NCBI RefSeq assembly: GCF_040869045.1
Contig: NC_090319.1
Location: forward strand, 228,012,490 to 228,076,489
Direction of reading: 5' to 3'
DNA: 64,000 nucleotides
Origin: Eurosta solidaginis
Lineage: Eukaryota; Arthropoda; Insecta; Diptera; Tephritidae
In this document: piece after piece, positions 52,767-62,553 of the stretch
Layout: every line of letters starts with the position of its first letter
How positions within the stretch are numbered: the first letter of the stretch is position 1
The notes under the pieces: model-generated
The model's input: only the letters and a program-made list of their open reading frames with translations
Databases searched by the model: none
Told to the model about the DNA's origin: nothing
Made by a program: the position numbers and the translations under genes

Positions 52767-53529
52767 TCCGATCGGTTTGATTGTTATGAATATATTTTTT
52801 TAGTAAGCTTTTCCGATCTATTCTGGAGTAGTGCAAAAAAAACAATTTATTCCACCTTACAGTTCTGTATTTATCAACAATAAAAACACAAAAACAACAA
52901 TAACATTAATTTGAAACTATCACAAATACACATATTTACATTTAACATTGATTCATACATTTTTAAATTTCACTTACATTTAAATTACGGCATTAAATTA
53001 AGGAAATGAAACATAATTTACAGAAGTAAAAAATAAAAATGCAAAAAATAAAAATACAAGAAATAAAACGATACCATCAACTGTGGTACACTTGTCATAC
53101 TAAAAGTAAAATCTTATAAACATAGTATGTTAGTGGCAGCGATACCATCTGTGTCCTCTTTCTTATTTATAGTTTTTTCCCTATTTTGAAAAATTCTTAG
53201 GCTTTCTAATGTATATCGTGTTTTCTCTCTAGCTTCTTTGTCTATTATTTTTGTGTTTGCGAAGTCAGCGATGTGTGTTATTGCGTATTGTGAGAGAGCT
53301 GTTGTTGTACAGAGAGATGTATTTTGGTTTTGTTTCCAGATATCAGCTTCATTTTCGGCTAATCGTGTACCCAAAGAGCGCTTAGTTGTTCCTATATAGA
53401 CTTTGTTGCATTTTTCCTTGTTATTTCCTTTGCATTCTATTTGGCAAACCACATTGCTTTGTTGTTCTCTGTTTATAGGGGTTTTTGTTCTTGTAAAGCA
53501 TCTTGATAATGTGTGGTTTGATTTATAAG
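52767..53529 (-). mobile_element. Penelope-like element, copy B (continues at 57720-57870)
   Basis: A head-to-tail neighbour of copy A: pLTR (52767-52885, lacking the ribozyme segment), 3' UTR and GIY-YIG region. It is interrupted by the copia element at 53530-57719 and resumes at 57720 (TAAGCTAGTCTGATG) until about 57870, where it joins an inverted Penelope end. The interrupted sequence matches 51080-51215 of copy A. Confidence 0.85.
53114..53452 (-). pseudogene. Penelope GIY-YIG endonuclease module, copy B
   Basis: A 112-codon open frame carries CQIECKGNNKEKC (Cys-rich linker) and VYIGTTKRSLGTRLAENEAD, the GIY-YIG core with Tyr-Ile-Gly and the conserved Arg, then FANTKIIDKEAREKTRYTLES. Unlike copy A there is no stop before the module. 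The RT part lies beyond the copia insertion and is truncated, so no active protein can be made. It nicks target DNA in active relatives. Confidence 0.82.
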
Positions 53530-53701
53530 TGTTGTGAATTAGCTTAGTGAATGACCCTTCTTCACATATTTAATGCAACCCTGAATATATCATTAAATGT
53601 CAAATAAAGAACATGTCCTCACTTCCGTTTGAATTACAATTGTGCTTACACGCCTTTAATTTATCCATTGTGCAAATCGGTTTGTATCTTTAAAATCAAC
53701 A
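53530..53701 (+). repeat. Copia 5' LTR
   Basis: 172 bp, TGTTGTGAATTAG start and AAAATCAACA end, partner of 57551-57719. Confidence 0.92.
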
Positions 53702-53713
53702 GGTTATGGGCCT
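53702..53713 (+). other. Copia primer-binding site
   Basis: GGTTATGGGCCT begins immediately after the LTR. It matches the Drosophila copia PBS type, which pairs with an internal segment of initiator tRNA-Met rather than a tRNA 3' end. Confidence 0.75.
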
Positions 53714-53817
53714 ATATGATAACGCGCATAAATTATAAATTATGTAATTCTCGAAGTCTAACAAAATCTTAGCGATCGGTCGCATAAAGTATTATTCCAT
53801 AAATTTTTCACATCATA

Positions 53818-54555
53818 ATGGCGGCAAACCACAATAATTTATAGTTTGATAAGCTAAAAGGCCGTGAAAATTTTGATGTGTGGAAGCTCCATGCAAAATC
53901 ATATCTGGTTATAAAAGGGTGCTGGGAAGTAGTAAAAACAGGACTACAAGCAAATCCTCCAGAAAAAGATAAGCAGGCAGATCAGCGGGCACTTGCAGAA
54001 ATCACGCTAATGATTGAGCCGATAAATTTTTCGCACATCGCGACAGCTACGACGGCCAAGGAAGCTTGGGATGCCTTAGTATCGGCGTATGAAGATTCCG
54101 GACTAACGCGTAAAGTTGAGTTGTTGAAACAACTCGTACAATGCAAGCTTTCAGACTTCTCCTCAATGCATGAGTACCTAAATACATTGGTCATGACGTC
54201 TATAAAAGTGAGAACCGGTGGTTTGAATATTGATGACGAAGTTACCGCATCATTGATATTGGCAGGTTTACCAGATGAATTTCGAGCTTTGGTCTTAGCA
54301 ATCGAAAATTCAAAACAACAGCTTACGATCGATAATGTGAAAACACTATTATTGCAAGAGGCAAAATTTGATAAACCAAATGGTGATTGCGCTTTATATT
54401 CCAAAAGTAAATATAAGCCTAAATTTGTCAAGTGCCACACTTGCAAAGAATTGGGACATTATGCTAAACAATGTCCAAATAAAAGAAAAAGGAACAACAC
54501 TGGCCCAAAGACTGAGAAAATACTCTTTGCTTTCACACGACAGCCGCACAGCTGA
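53818..54555 (+). pseudogene. Copia Gag
   Basis: The ATG at 53818 gives MAANHNNL, then a TAG at codon 9 (53842-53844), after which the frame is open to 54555. The Gag core is typical of copia: FDVWKLHAKSYLVIKG, ANPPEKDKQADQRALAEITL, TTAKEAWDALVSAYEDSGL, SDFSSMHEYLNTLV and LAGLPDEFRALVLAIE. A CCHC zinc knuckle CHTCKELGHYAKQC lies near 54432-54473. A frame change near 54520 leads to protease. The early stop would block translation unless read through. Confidence 0.9.
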
Positions 54556-57446
54556 TTGGTACGTAGACTCTGGTGCAACAGCACATATGACGCAAAACAA
54601 ACAATTGATTTCTAATGAAAAGCCGACAATTGGCAAAAATATTATTGTAGCGAATAATAAAATAATTCCAGTGGTATCAAGCGGTACAGCAAAATTGTGT
54701 TTGTCCACAGGACATGATGCAGTGCTCAACGTCGATTACGTACCCGAATAGTGTGTAAATTTACTTTCCGTGCGTGAAATGACTAAAAACGGCAACAAAA
54801 ATTTAAATAAAATCAAAAACACCTGTAGTGGTGTAGATTTCAACACTCCTAGTAAAGAGAAATGCATTGTGTGCATCAAGCGGAAACAAACCCGTGCTTC
54901 GTTCAAAGAGAGTGGCACTCGAGCTGAAAATTTGCTTGACCTGGTGCACTCAGATGTGGCAGGACCTTTCCAAGTAAAGTCACATTCGGGCTGTAGATTT
55001 TTTGTGACTTATAGACGATTTCTCGAGAAAAATTACAGTCATACCAATCAAACACAAATCGGAAGTTTTCGAGGAATTTGTAAAATATAAAAGCTTAGTG
55101 GAAAATCAATGTTCGCGCAAAATTAAAATACTACGTTCGGATAATGGCACTGAATACACGAATAACAAATTTAAAGAATTTCTTATGAAAAATGGTATTG
55201 TGCACCAAACGTCTGCCCCATATACACCTGAGGAAAATGGTGTGGCAGAACGTTTCAATAGAACAATAGTGGAGAGAGTGCGGTGTATGCTTGTTGACTC
55301 GGGTTTGAGTAAAAGTTTTTGGGCTGAGGCATCGGTAACTGCAGCTTACATTTTAAATCGAACTCCGTGCGGCAAAGAGTCGCGTTGTCCAGAAGAAATC
55401 TGGTCAAACAAAAAACAATCGCTTAAGCATATACGGGTTTTTGGCTGTAAAGCCATGGTGCACGTGCCCAAAGAAAAACGACAAAAACTGGATGTAAAAT
55501 CCGCAGAATGTATAATGGTTGGTTACTGTAACGCTTCAAAAGCATATCGGTTATTTGAACCAAAATCACGCAAAATTATCGTAAGCCGTGACGTTGTTTT
55601 TATTGAAAATCGAGAGTTAAAAGCACACGATACCCAACTTTTCTTTGACTTATCTGACTCCTGTGACGTTCTCAATTTAGGGGCAGAAAATTGTGATGAA
55701 TTTTCAAACTTTAAAGACGAACCAAACGTAAAAGTTGAAGATGGATTAAGTGAAGATGTACGTGCAGACTCACCAAGCTTCGAAAGTGCGGATTCTGAAT
55801 TAGATACTGACGAAAACTTTTTGCGGCGTTCCGAAAGATTAGCAACCAAACAAGGTAAATGTAATTTTAATTTTGTTGCTATCGATAATGTTTCAAAAGA
55901 TCCCGAAACGCTTAATGACACAATCTCTGGCGAAAACGCCGAAGACTGGATGCTCGCAGTAAATGAAGAAATGTCGTCGCACCGTTCAAACAACACTTTG
56001 GTTTTGACTGAGCTACCACCCGGCAAGAAAGTTATCAAATCAAAATGGGTGTTTAAGACAAAACGAGACGCTAGTGGTGAAGTAGTTCGACATAAAGCTA
56101 GACTAGTCATTAAAGGTTTTAGCCAAGAGAAGGGCGTTAATTACGATGAGACATTTGCTCCAGTTGTCAGATACACATCAATTCGATTGCTGCTCGCCAT
56201 TGCAGCTAAGCATAACTTGTTTATTCATCAAATGGGTGCCGTAACCGCTTTTTTGAACGCTGAATTAAAAGACGAGATCTATATGGCGCAGCCAGATGGC
56301 TTCGACGATAAATCTGGTCGCGTATGCAGGCTACAAAAATCACTTTATGGCCTTAAGCAATCGAGTAGGCTTTGGAATGAGAAGTTTAACGATGTTTTGT
56401 TGAGCCTTGGTTTGGCTCGTAGCGACATCGACCAATGTGTTTATTATCGAACAAATGATAACGAAAAATTGTTTGTTGCTGTATACGTCGATGATGTACT
56501 TCTCTTTTCCAACAATACTGAGGCGATATCAAAGCTTAAACGAGAGTTGTCATCGATCTTCAAGATGAAAGACATCGGTGAAGTCTCTTCAGTATTAGGC
56601 ATGCGTGTTAGAAGGAACAATGATACAGGTACTATTAAAATAGATCAATCACAGTACGTAGCTGACTTATTGCAACGATTCGGAATGTCTGATTGCAACC
56701 CAGTATCCACGCCGATTGATTTAAATCAACGAATTAGTTCCAAGATGTGTCCGTCAACTGAAAGTGAAAAACAAGAAATGCGAGAGATTCCATACATGCA
56801 GGCAATCGGGTGCTTACTTTTCGCATCACAAATAACACGCCCAGACATTTGCTTTGCTGTAAATTTATTGAGTAGGTTTTCTACAAACCCAGGAAAGGCA
56901 CACTGGGTTGCAGCAAAGCGTATTATGAGATACCTTAAGGGTACCATTGGCAAAGGTTTAGTTTTCACTCAGGAAGTCAGTGATATTACAGGATTCTGCG
57001 ACGCTGACTGGGGTAGTGATCTTGATGATAGAAGATCGACCACGGGTTATGTGTTCAAATATCAAGGTTGCGCCATTTCCTGGTGTACGCGCAGACAACG
57101 CACTGTAGCGCTCTCGTCGACCGAAGCAGAATTCATGGCAATCACTACTGCCATTCAAGAAGCACTGTGGCTACAACGTTTTTTTAATGAATTGGAAACA
57201 GGGGCAATGAAATCACTTATTTTACATTGCGACAATAAAAGCGCCATTCAGATTGCAACAAACAATTCATATTCACCCCGAACCAAACACGTACATATCA
57301 AGCACCAGTTTATTCAACAAAATCTAAAAAGTTGTAAGATCTGTCTTAATTACATTTCTACGAATGACATGGCTGCTGATATTCTCACCAAAAGCGTATC
57401 TAAGGGCAAACATACTCATCTTTCTGAAGCTCTTGGACTTGCTTAA
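54520..57446 (+). pseudogene. Copia Pol (protease, integrase, RT, RNase H)
   Basis: Protease: WYVDSGATAHM near 54560. A TAG at 54749-54751 and a deletion in the pre-integrase zinc region follow; only CIVCIKRKQTR remains. Integrase: LVHSDVAGPF near 54945, a frameshift near 55010, then SDNGTEYTN near 55140 and GVAERFNRTIVE near 55245 (catalytic Asp and Glu present). From 55098 a 782-codon frame is open to 57446. RT: WVFKTKRDASGEVVRHKARL, HQMGAVTAFLNAELKDEIYM, and YVDDVLLFS near 56490. RNase H: FCDADWGSD near 56995, ALSSTEAEFMA near 57110, TKHVHIKHQFI near 57285. Few lesions, so recently active. Confidence 0.92.
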
Positions 57447-57550
57447 GTTAATACTTAATATATTTATTCATTTCTATAAACATTTCATCAAAACATGTAC
57501 ATAATTTTTATTCGTATACATATTTAAAAAGAATTGTCATTCAGGAAAGG

Positions 57551-57719
57551 TGTTGTGAATTAGCTTAGTGAATGACCCTTCATATATTTAATGCAACCCT
57601 GAATATATCATTAAATGTGAAATAAAGAACATGTCCTCACTTCCGTTTGAATAACAATTGTGCTTACATGCCTTTAATTTATCCATTGTGCAAATCGGTT
57701 TGTATCTTTAAAATCAACA
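57551..57719 (+). repeat. Copia 3' LTR
   Basis: 169 bp, three bases shorter than the 5' LTR through loss near CCCTTC..ATATTTA, with about four substitutions. Confidence 0.92.
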
Positions 57720-57870
57720 CTAAGCTAGTCTGATGTTCTGTTGTTTAATTACGTCTTGTGTTAAGTTTTATGTTAGCCTGGGAATGTGAGTGACACTGTG
57801 ATATGGTTTTGTTTCATTGTTTGTTGTTGTTCTTAGTGATTGGTTTTGTTGAATTTGATTAAATTTTTTG

Positions 57871-58150
57871 TATGTATTATTATTATGTTTCATTTCCTTA
57901 ATTTAATGCCTTAATTTAAATGTAAGTGGAATTTAAAAATTTATAAATCAATGTTAAATGTGAATATGTGTATTTGTGATAATTTCAAATAAATGTTATT
58001 GTTGTTTTTGTGTTTTTGTTGTTCATAAATACAGAACCGCTCCAGAAGAAGTCAAAGAAATTTGGCGAAACGTCGAGCTGTAAGGTGGAATAAATTGTTT
58101 TATTTGCATTACTCCAGAATAGATCGGAAAAGCTTACCAAAAAAATATAT
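57871..58150 (+). mobile_element. Penelope terminal region, inverted copy
   Basis: Plus-strand copy of the Penelope 3' UTR and pLTR (mirror of 50301-50600), joined tail-on to the truncated copy B. It contains the best hammerhead-like motif. About 240 bp of A/T-rich DNA (58151-58389) with no recognisable content follows before the next duplication unit. Confidence 0.8.
58039..58078 (+). ncRNA. Hammerhead-ribozyme-like motif in Penelope pLTR
   Basis: The order is that of a hammerhead: GCTC (stem I, 58039-58042), CAGAAGA (CUGANGA box with U changed to A), a hairpin GTCAAA-GAAA-TTTGGC (stem II, 58051-58066, six pairs), GAAA (58067-58070), CGTC with cleavage expected after C58074, and GAGC (58075-58078), which pairs with the first GCTC. 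Stem III is reduced to the self-complementary ACGT, as expected for a dimeric hammerhead. Hammerheads are known in Penelope elements. The U4 change may cripple it. Confidence 0.6.
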
Positions 58151-58681
58151 GCATAAAATATTTTTATTTTTTTTTAATATTTTTTTTTTGTTATTTTCAG
58201 TTTTAAAATATTAATAATCAAAAATTCTCATTTTTAAGTCATTCAAAAATTTTCATGTAAAAATAAAACTCAATTCAAAAATTATTTAAAAATTAAAGTA
58301 TAAAGTACAAAGTATAATATTTTGTTATAATAGTTAACACTATTTACTCCCCTTCCAAGAAAATTTAAAACAAATAAATAATTAATTAATTACAGCTCGA
58401 CGTTTCGTTTCCTTGGCTTCTTCTGGAGCGGTTCTGTATTTATTAACAATAAAAACACAAAAACAACAATAACATTAATTTGAAATTATCACAAATACAC
58501 ATATTCACATTTAACATTGATTTATAAATTTTTAAATTTCACTTACATTTAAATTACGGCATTAAATTAAGGGAATGAAACATAATAACAGAAGTAAAAA
58601 ATAAAAATACAAAAAATAAAAATACAAGAAATAAAACGATACCATCTACTGTGATACACTTGTCATACTAAAAGTAAAATC

Positions 58682-60686
58682 TTATAAGCATAGTATGTTA
58701 GTGGCAGCGATACCATCTGTGTCCTCTTTCTTATTCATAGTTTTTTCCCTATTTTGCAAAATTCTTACGCTTTCTAATGTATATCGTGTTTTCTCTCTAG
58801 CTTCTTTGTCTATTATTTTTGTGTTTGCGAAGTCAGCGATGTGTGTCATTGCGTGTTGTGATAGAGCTGTATTTTGTTTTTGTTTCCTGATATCAGCTTC
58901 ATGTTCGGCTAGTCGTGTACCCAAAGCGCGCTTAGTTGTCCCTATATAGACTTTGTTGCATTTTTTCTTGTTATTTCCTTTGCATTATATTTTGTAAACC
59001 ACATTGCTTTGTTGTTCTCTGTTTATAGGGGTTTTTTTTTGTAAAGCATCTTGATAATGTGTGATTTGATTTGTAAGCTAGTCTGATGTTCTCTTGTTGA
59101 ATTACGTCTTGTGTTAAGTTTTCTGTTAGCCTGGGAATGTGAGTGACACTGTGATATTGTTTTGTTTCATTGTTTGTTGTTGTTGCTAGTGATTGGTTTT
59201 GTTGAATTTGATTTAATTTTTGTTCCATGAGGTCAGATATAAGGTAGTCAGGGTAATTATTTCTTTTTAGCGTCATTTGTATTTTCTTTATGTTGCCGTC
59301 ATGAAATTGCTGATGGCTGATAGTCAAGATTTTGTGTATAAGGTTTTTGGCGGTGTTAATTTTATACTTTCTTGGTTGTATTGAAAAAAAGTTTATTAGG
59401 CGCCCAGACGCTGTTGGCTTAGAGTACCAGTCTAATATTAAGTTATTTTTTGTTTTATGTATACGGGCATATAGAAAACGTATACTATTGTTTTTTTCCA
59501 TTTTCATAGTGAATTGTAATCTGCTATGGTATTGGTTCAGTGTTTTAAGTATGATATTTGCATCATCTCTTTGGACAATGGCAAATATGTCGTCCACATA
59601 CTTTACAAGAAACTTAATGCCTTTTTGCTGCTTTTTGAGCTCCGAGTATGTGCTATTTAAAAGATCATCCATTATTATATCCGCGATCGTGGGGGAAAGG
59701 GGGTTACCCATCGGCATTCCAAAAGACTGACTGTATATATTATTGTTACATATGAAATAGTTGTTCTCCTTTAATCATAACTCTAAAATACTTTGAAATT
59801 TATTCCTCGGTATGTTAGTATTGTTTTGAATCTTGTCCCATTTTTTCATAATTATCTTTATAGCTAGGTTCGTCGGTATGTTGGTAAAGATGGAGAGAAT
59901 ATCAAAGGATACCAAAACATCTTCATGACTTATGATCATATCTTTCAATCTCTCTTTTAATTCAAATGCATTTTTTATGTTGTACTCCTCCGAAATAAAA
60001 TTTTTTAAGATTTTTCCTACGTGTTTGGATAAATTGTAGCATGGGAAGTTAATAGAGGACGCTATAGGACGCAAGGGAAAATCGGGTTCATGTATTTTCG
60101 GTAGCCCGTACAGTCTTGGAGCGGTTGCCGCTGAGCTGGATAATTGTTGTTTCTCTCTTAGTGTTATATATTTTCCCTTATAAAGCTCATCAACAATATT
60201 GTTATTTTTCCTTTGTAATGTATTTGTTGGATCGACTCGAATAACTTTGCATGTGTTCTTGTCCCCTAGTACTTCGTCAATCTTTTGAGTGTAATCTGTC
60301 TTATATAAAACGACTGTTTTGTTTATTTTGTCCGCATCAGTTACAATTATATCCTCTTCGTGTGACTTTAAAAAGGATTTAGTTTTGTTGTAGGCTTCTA
60401 TAATAAATTTTTCGGCCGAATTGTGTTTTATGTGCCTCTTAAATTGTTGAATTTTGAAGCTTACTTTGTTTCTGGCTACTTCTTTGTCATTTTCGTTCTC
60501 AAGTCCTTGAATTATTTGTTCAACCTCTGCTATCAAATGTATTGGTGAAAAGTTCTTTCGCGTTGTTGGTAGTGTAATTTTTAATTTGAGCTTTGAAAGT
60601 TTGTATTCATGTGGTTGTAATAGTTCCTCATTTTGTTGGGTGTTGTTGTTTTTGTAGTTGATGTGACGTTTATAGATCTTTCTTTA
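58682..60686 (-). pseudogene. Penelope RT with GIY-YIG, second unit
   Basis: N-terminal frame 60536-59775 ends at the same TGA as in unit 1. The RT frame 59717-58971 is uninterrupted from MPMGNPLSP through YVDD and the C-terminal connector to CGLQNIMQRK, because the TGA of unit 1 is an Arg codon here. A stop then precedes the GIY-YIG module (58924-58682). Motif A has ISHEDVLVSFDILSIF as before, with Met for Val a few residues earlier. Better preserved than its twin but still not intact. Confidence 0.87.
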
Positions 60687-61111
60687 GTATAAGGGTATAT
60701 GCATGTGTGTTTATTGTTGAATTTTTCGGGCAGGCTTTCCGGCAATTATAATTTTAAAGTTGTTTCCGATCGGTTTGATTGTTATGAATATATTTTTTTA
60801 GTAAGCTTTTCCGATCTATTCTGGAGTAGTGCAAAAAAAACAATTTATTCCACCTTACAGTTCTGTATTTATCAACAATAAAAACACAAAAACAACAATA
60901 ACATTAATTTGAAACTATCACAAATACACATATTTACATTTAACATTGATTCATACATTTTTAAATTTCACTTACATTTAAATTACGGCATTAAATTAAG
61001 GAAATGAAACATAATTTACAGAAGTAAAAAATAAAAATGCAAAAAATAAAAATACAAGAAATAAAACGATACCATCAACTGTGGTACACTTGTCATACTA
61101 AAAGTAAAATC

Positions 61112-61450
61112 TTATAAACATAGTATGTTAGTGGCAGCGATACCATCTGTGTCCTCTTTCTTATTTATAGTTTTTTCCCTATTTTGAAAAATTCTTAGGC
61201 TTTCTAATGTATATCGTGTTTTCTCTCTAGCTTCTTTGTCTATTATTTTTGTGTTTGCGAAGTCAGCGATGTGTGTTATTGCGTATTGTGAGAGAGCTGT
61301 TGTTGTACAGAGAGATGTATTTTGGTTTTGTTTCCAGATATCAGCTTCATTTTCAGCTAATCGTGTACCCAAAGAGCGCTTAGTTGTTCCTATATAGACT
61401 TTGTTGCATTTTTCCTTGTTATTTCCTTTGCATTCTATTTGGCAAACCAC
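61112..61450 (-). pseudogene. Penelope GIY-YIG module, copy B, second unit
   Basis: Same 112-codon frame as 53114-53452, with VYIGTTKRSLGTRLAENEAD. One silent change (TTCGGC versus TTCAGC region near 61354) was noted. Confidence 0.82.
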
Positions 61451-61527
61451 ATTGCTTTGTTGTTCTCTGTTTATAGGGGTTTTTGTTCTTGTAAAGCATC
61501 TTGATAATGTGTGGTTTGATTTATAAG

Positions 61528-61699
61528 TGTTGTGAATTAGCTTAGTGAATGACCCTTCTTCACATATTTAATGCAACCCTGAATATATCATTAAATGTCA
61601 AATAAAGAACATGTCCTCACTTCCGTTTGAATTACAATTGTGCTTACACGCCTTTAATTTATCCATTGTGCAAATCGGTTTGTATCTTTAAAATCAACA
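61528..61699 (+). repeat. Copia 5' LTR, second unit
   Basis: 172 bp, indistinguishable by eye from 53530-53701. Confidence 0.92.
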
Positions 61700-61815
61700 G
61701 GTTATGGGCCTATATGATAACGCGCATAAATTATAAATTATGTAATTCTCGAAGTCTAACAAAATCTTAGCGATCGGTCGCATAAAGTATTATTCCATAA
61801 ATTTTTCACATCATA

Positions 61816-62553
61816 ATGGCGGCAAACCACAATAATTTATAGTTTGATAAGCTAAAAGGCCGTGAAAATTTTGATGTGTGGAAGCTCCATGCAAAATCAT
61901 ATCTGGTTATAAAAGGGTGCTGGGAAGTAGTAAAAACAGGACTACAAGCAAATCCTCCAGAAAAAGATAAGCAGGCAGATCAGCGGGCACTTGCAGAAAT
62001 CACGCTAATGATTGAGCCGATACATTTTTCGCACATCGCGACAGCTACGACGGCCAAGGAAGCTTGGGATGCCTTAGTATCGGCGTATGAAGATTCCGGA
62101 CTAACGCGTAAAGTTGAGTTGTTGAAACAACTCGTACAATGCAAGCTTTCAGACTTCTCCTCAATGCATGAGTACCTAAATACATTGGTCATGACGTCTA
62201 TAAAAGTGAGAACCGGTGGTTGGAATATTGATGACGAAGTTACCGCATCATTGATATTGGCAGGTTTACCAGATGAATTTCGAGCTTTGGTCTTAGCAAT
62301 CGAAAATTCAAAACAACAGCTTACGATCGATAATGTGAAAACACTATTATTGCAAGAGGCAAAATTTGATAAACCAAATGGTGATTGCGCTTTATATTCC
62401 AAAAGTAAATATAAGCCTAAATTTGTCAAGTGCCACACTTGCAAAGAATTGGGACATTATGCTAAACAATGTCCAAATAAAAGAAAAAGGAACAACACTG
62501 GCCCAAAGACTGAGAAAATACTCTTTGCTTTCACACGACAGCCGCACAGCTGA
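61816..62553 (+). pseudogene. Copia Gag, second unit
   Basis: Same frame and same early TAG (codon 9) as at 53818. Two amino-acid differences from its twin were seen: His for Asn near residue 70 (62023) and Trp for Leu in RTGGWNIDDE (62222). The CCHC knuckle is intact near 62430-62471. Confidence 0.9.

Larger units (their letters stand above)
53530..57719 (+). mobile_element. Ty1/copia LTR retrotransposon
   Basis: A 172-bp 5' LTR (53530-53701) and a 169-bp 3' LTR (57551-57719), both TGTTGTG...CAACA, flank a 3.85-kb interior with Gag-Pol in copia order (protease, integrase, RT, RNase H). A PBS directly follows the 5' LTR and a purine tract AGGAAAGG (57543-57550) precedes the 3' LTR. Flanks read ATAAG and CTAAG, so the 5-bp duplication has one mismatch. 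The LTRs differ at a few positions (about 2%) plus a small indel. It is inserted in Penelope copy B. Confidence 0.93.
50391..58389. repeat. Second tandem duplication, unit 1 (7,999 bp)
   Basis: It recurs in the same orientation from 58390 to the window end. About fifteen substitutions over the roughly 5.6 kb compared by eye (for example near 50941, 51192, 51373, 54025, 54222, 55875) plus small indels give about 0.2-0.3% divergence. It contains Penelope copies and one copia element. Confidence 0.93.
58390..61527 (-). mobile_element. Penelope-like copies A and B, second unit
   Basis: Copy of 50391-53529, with the left pLTR beginning at the duplication join. A degenerate hammerhead-like segment lies at 58395-58429, the internal pLTR at about 60765-60885 again lacks that segment, and copy B ends at 61527, where copia begins. 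Confidence 0.88.
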
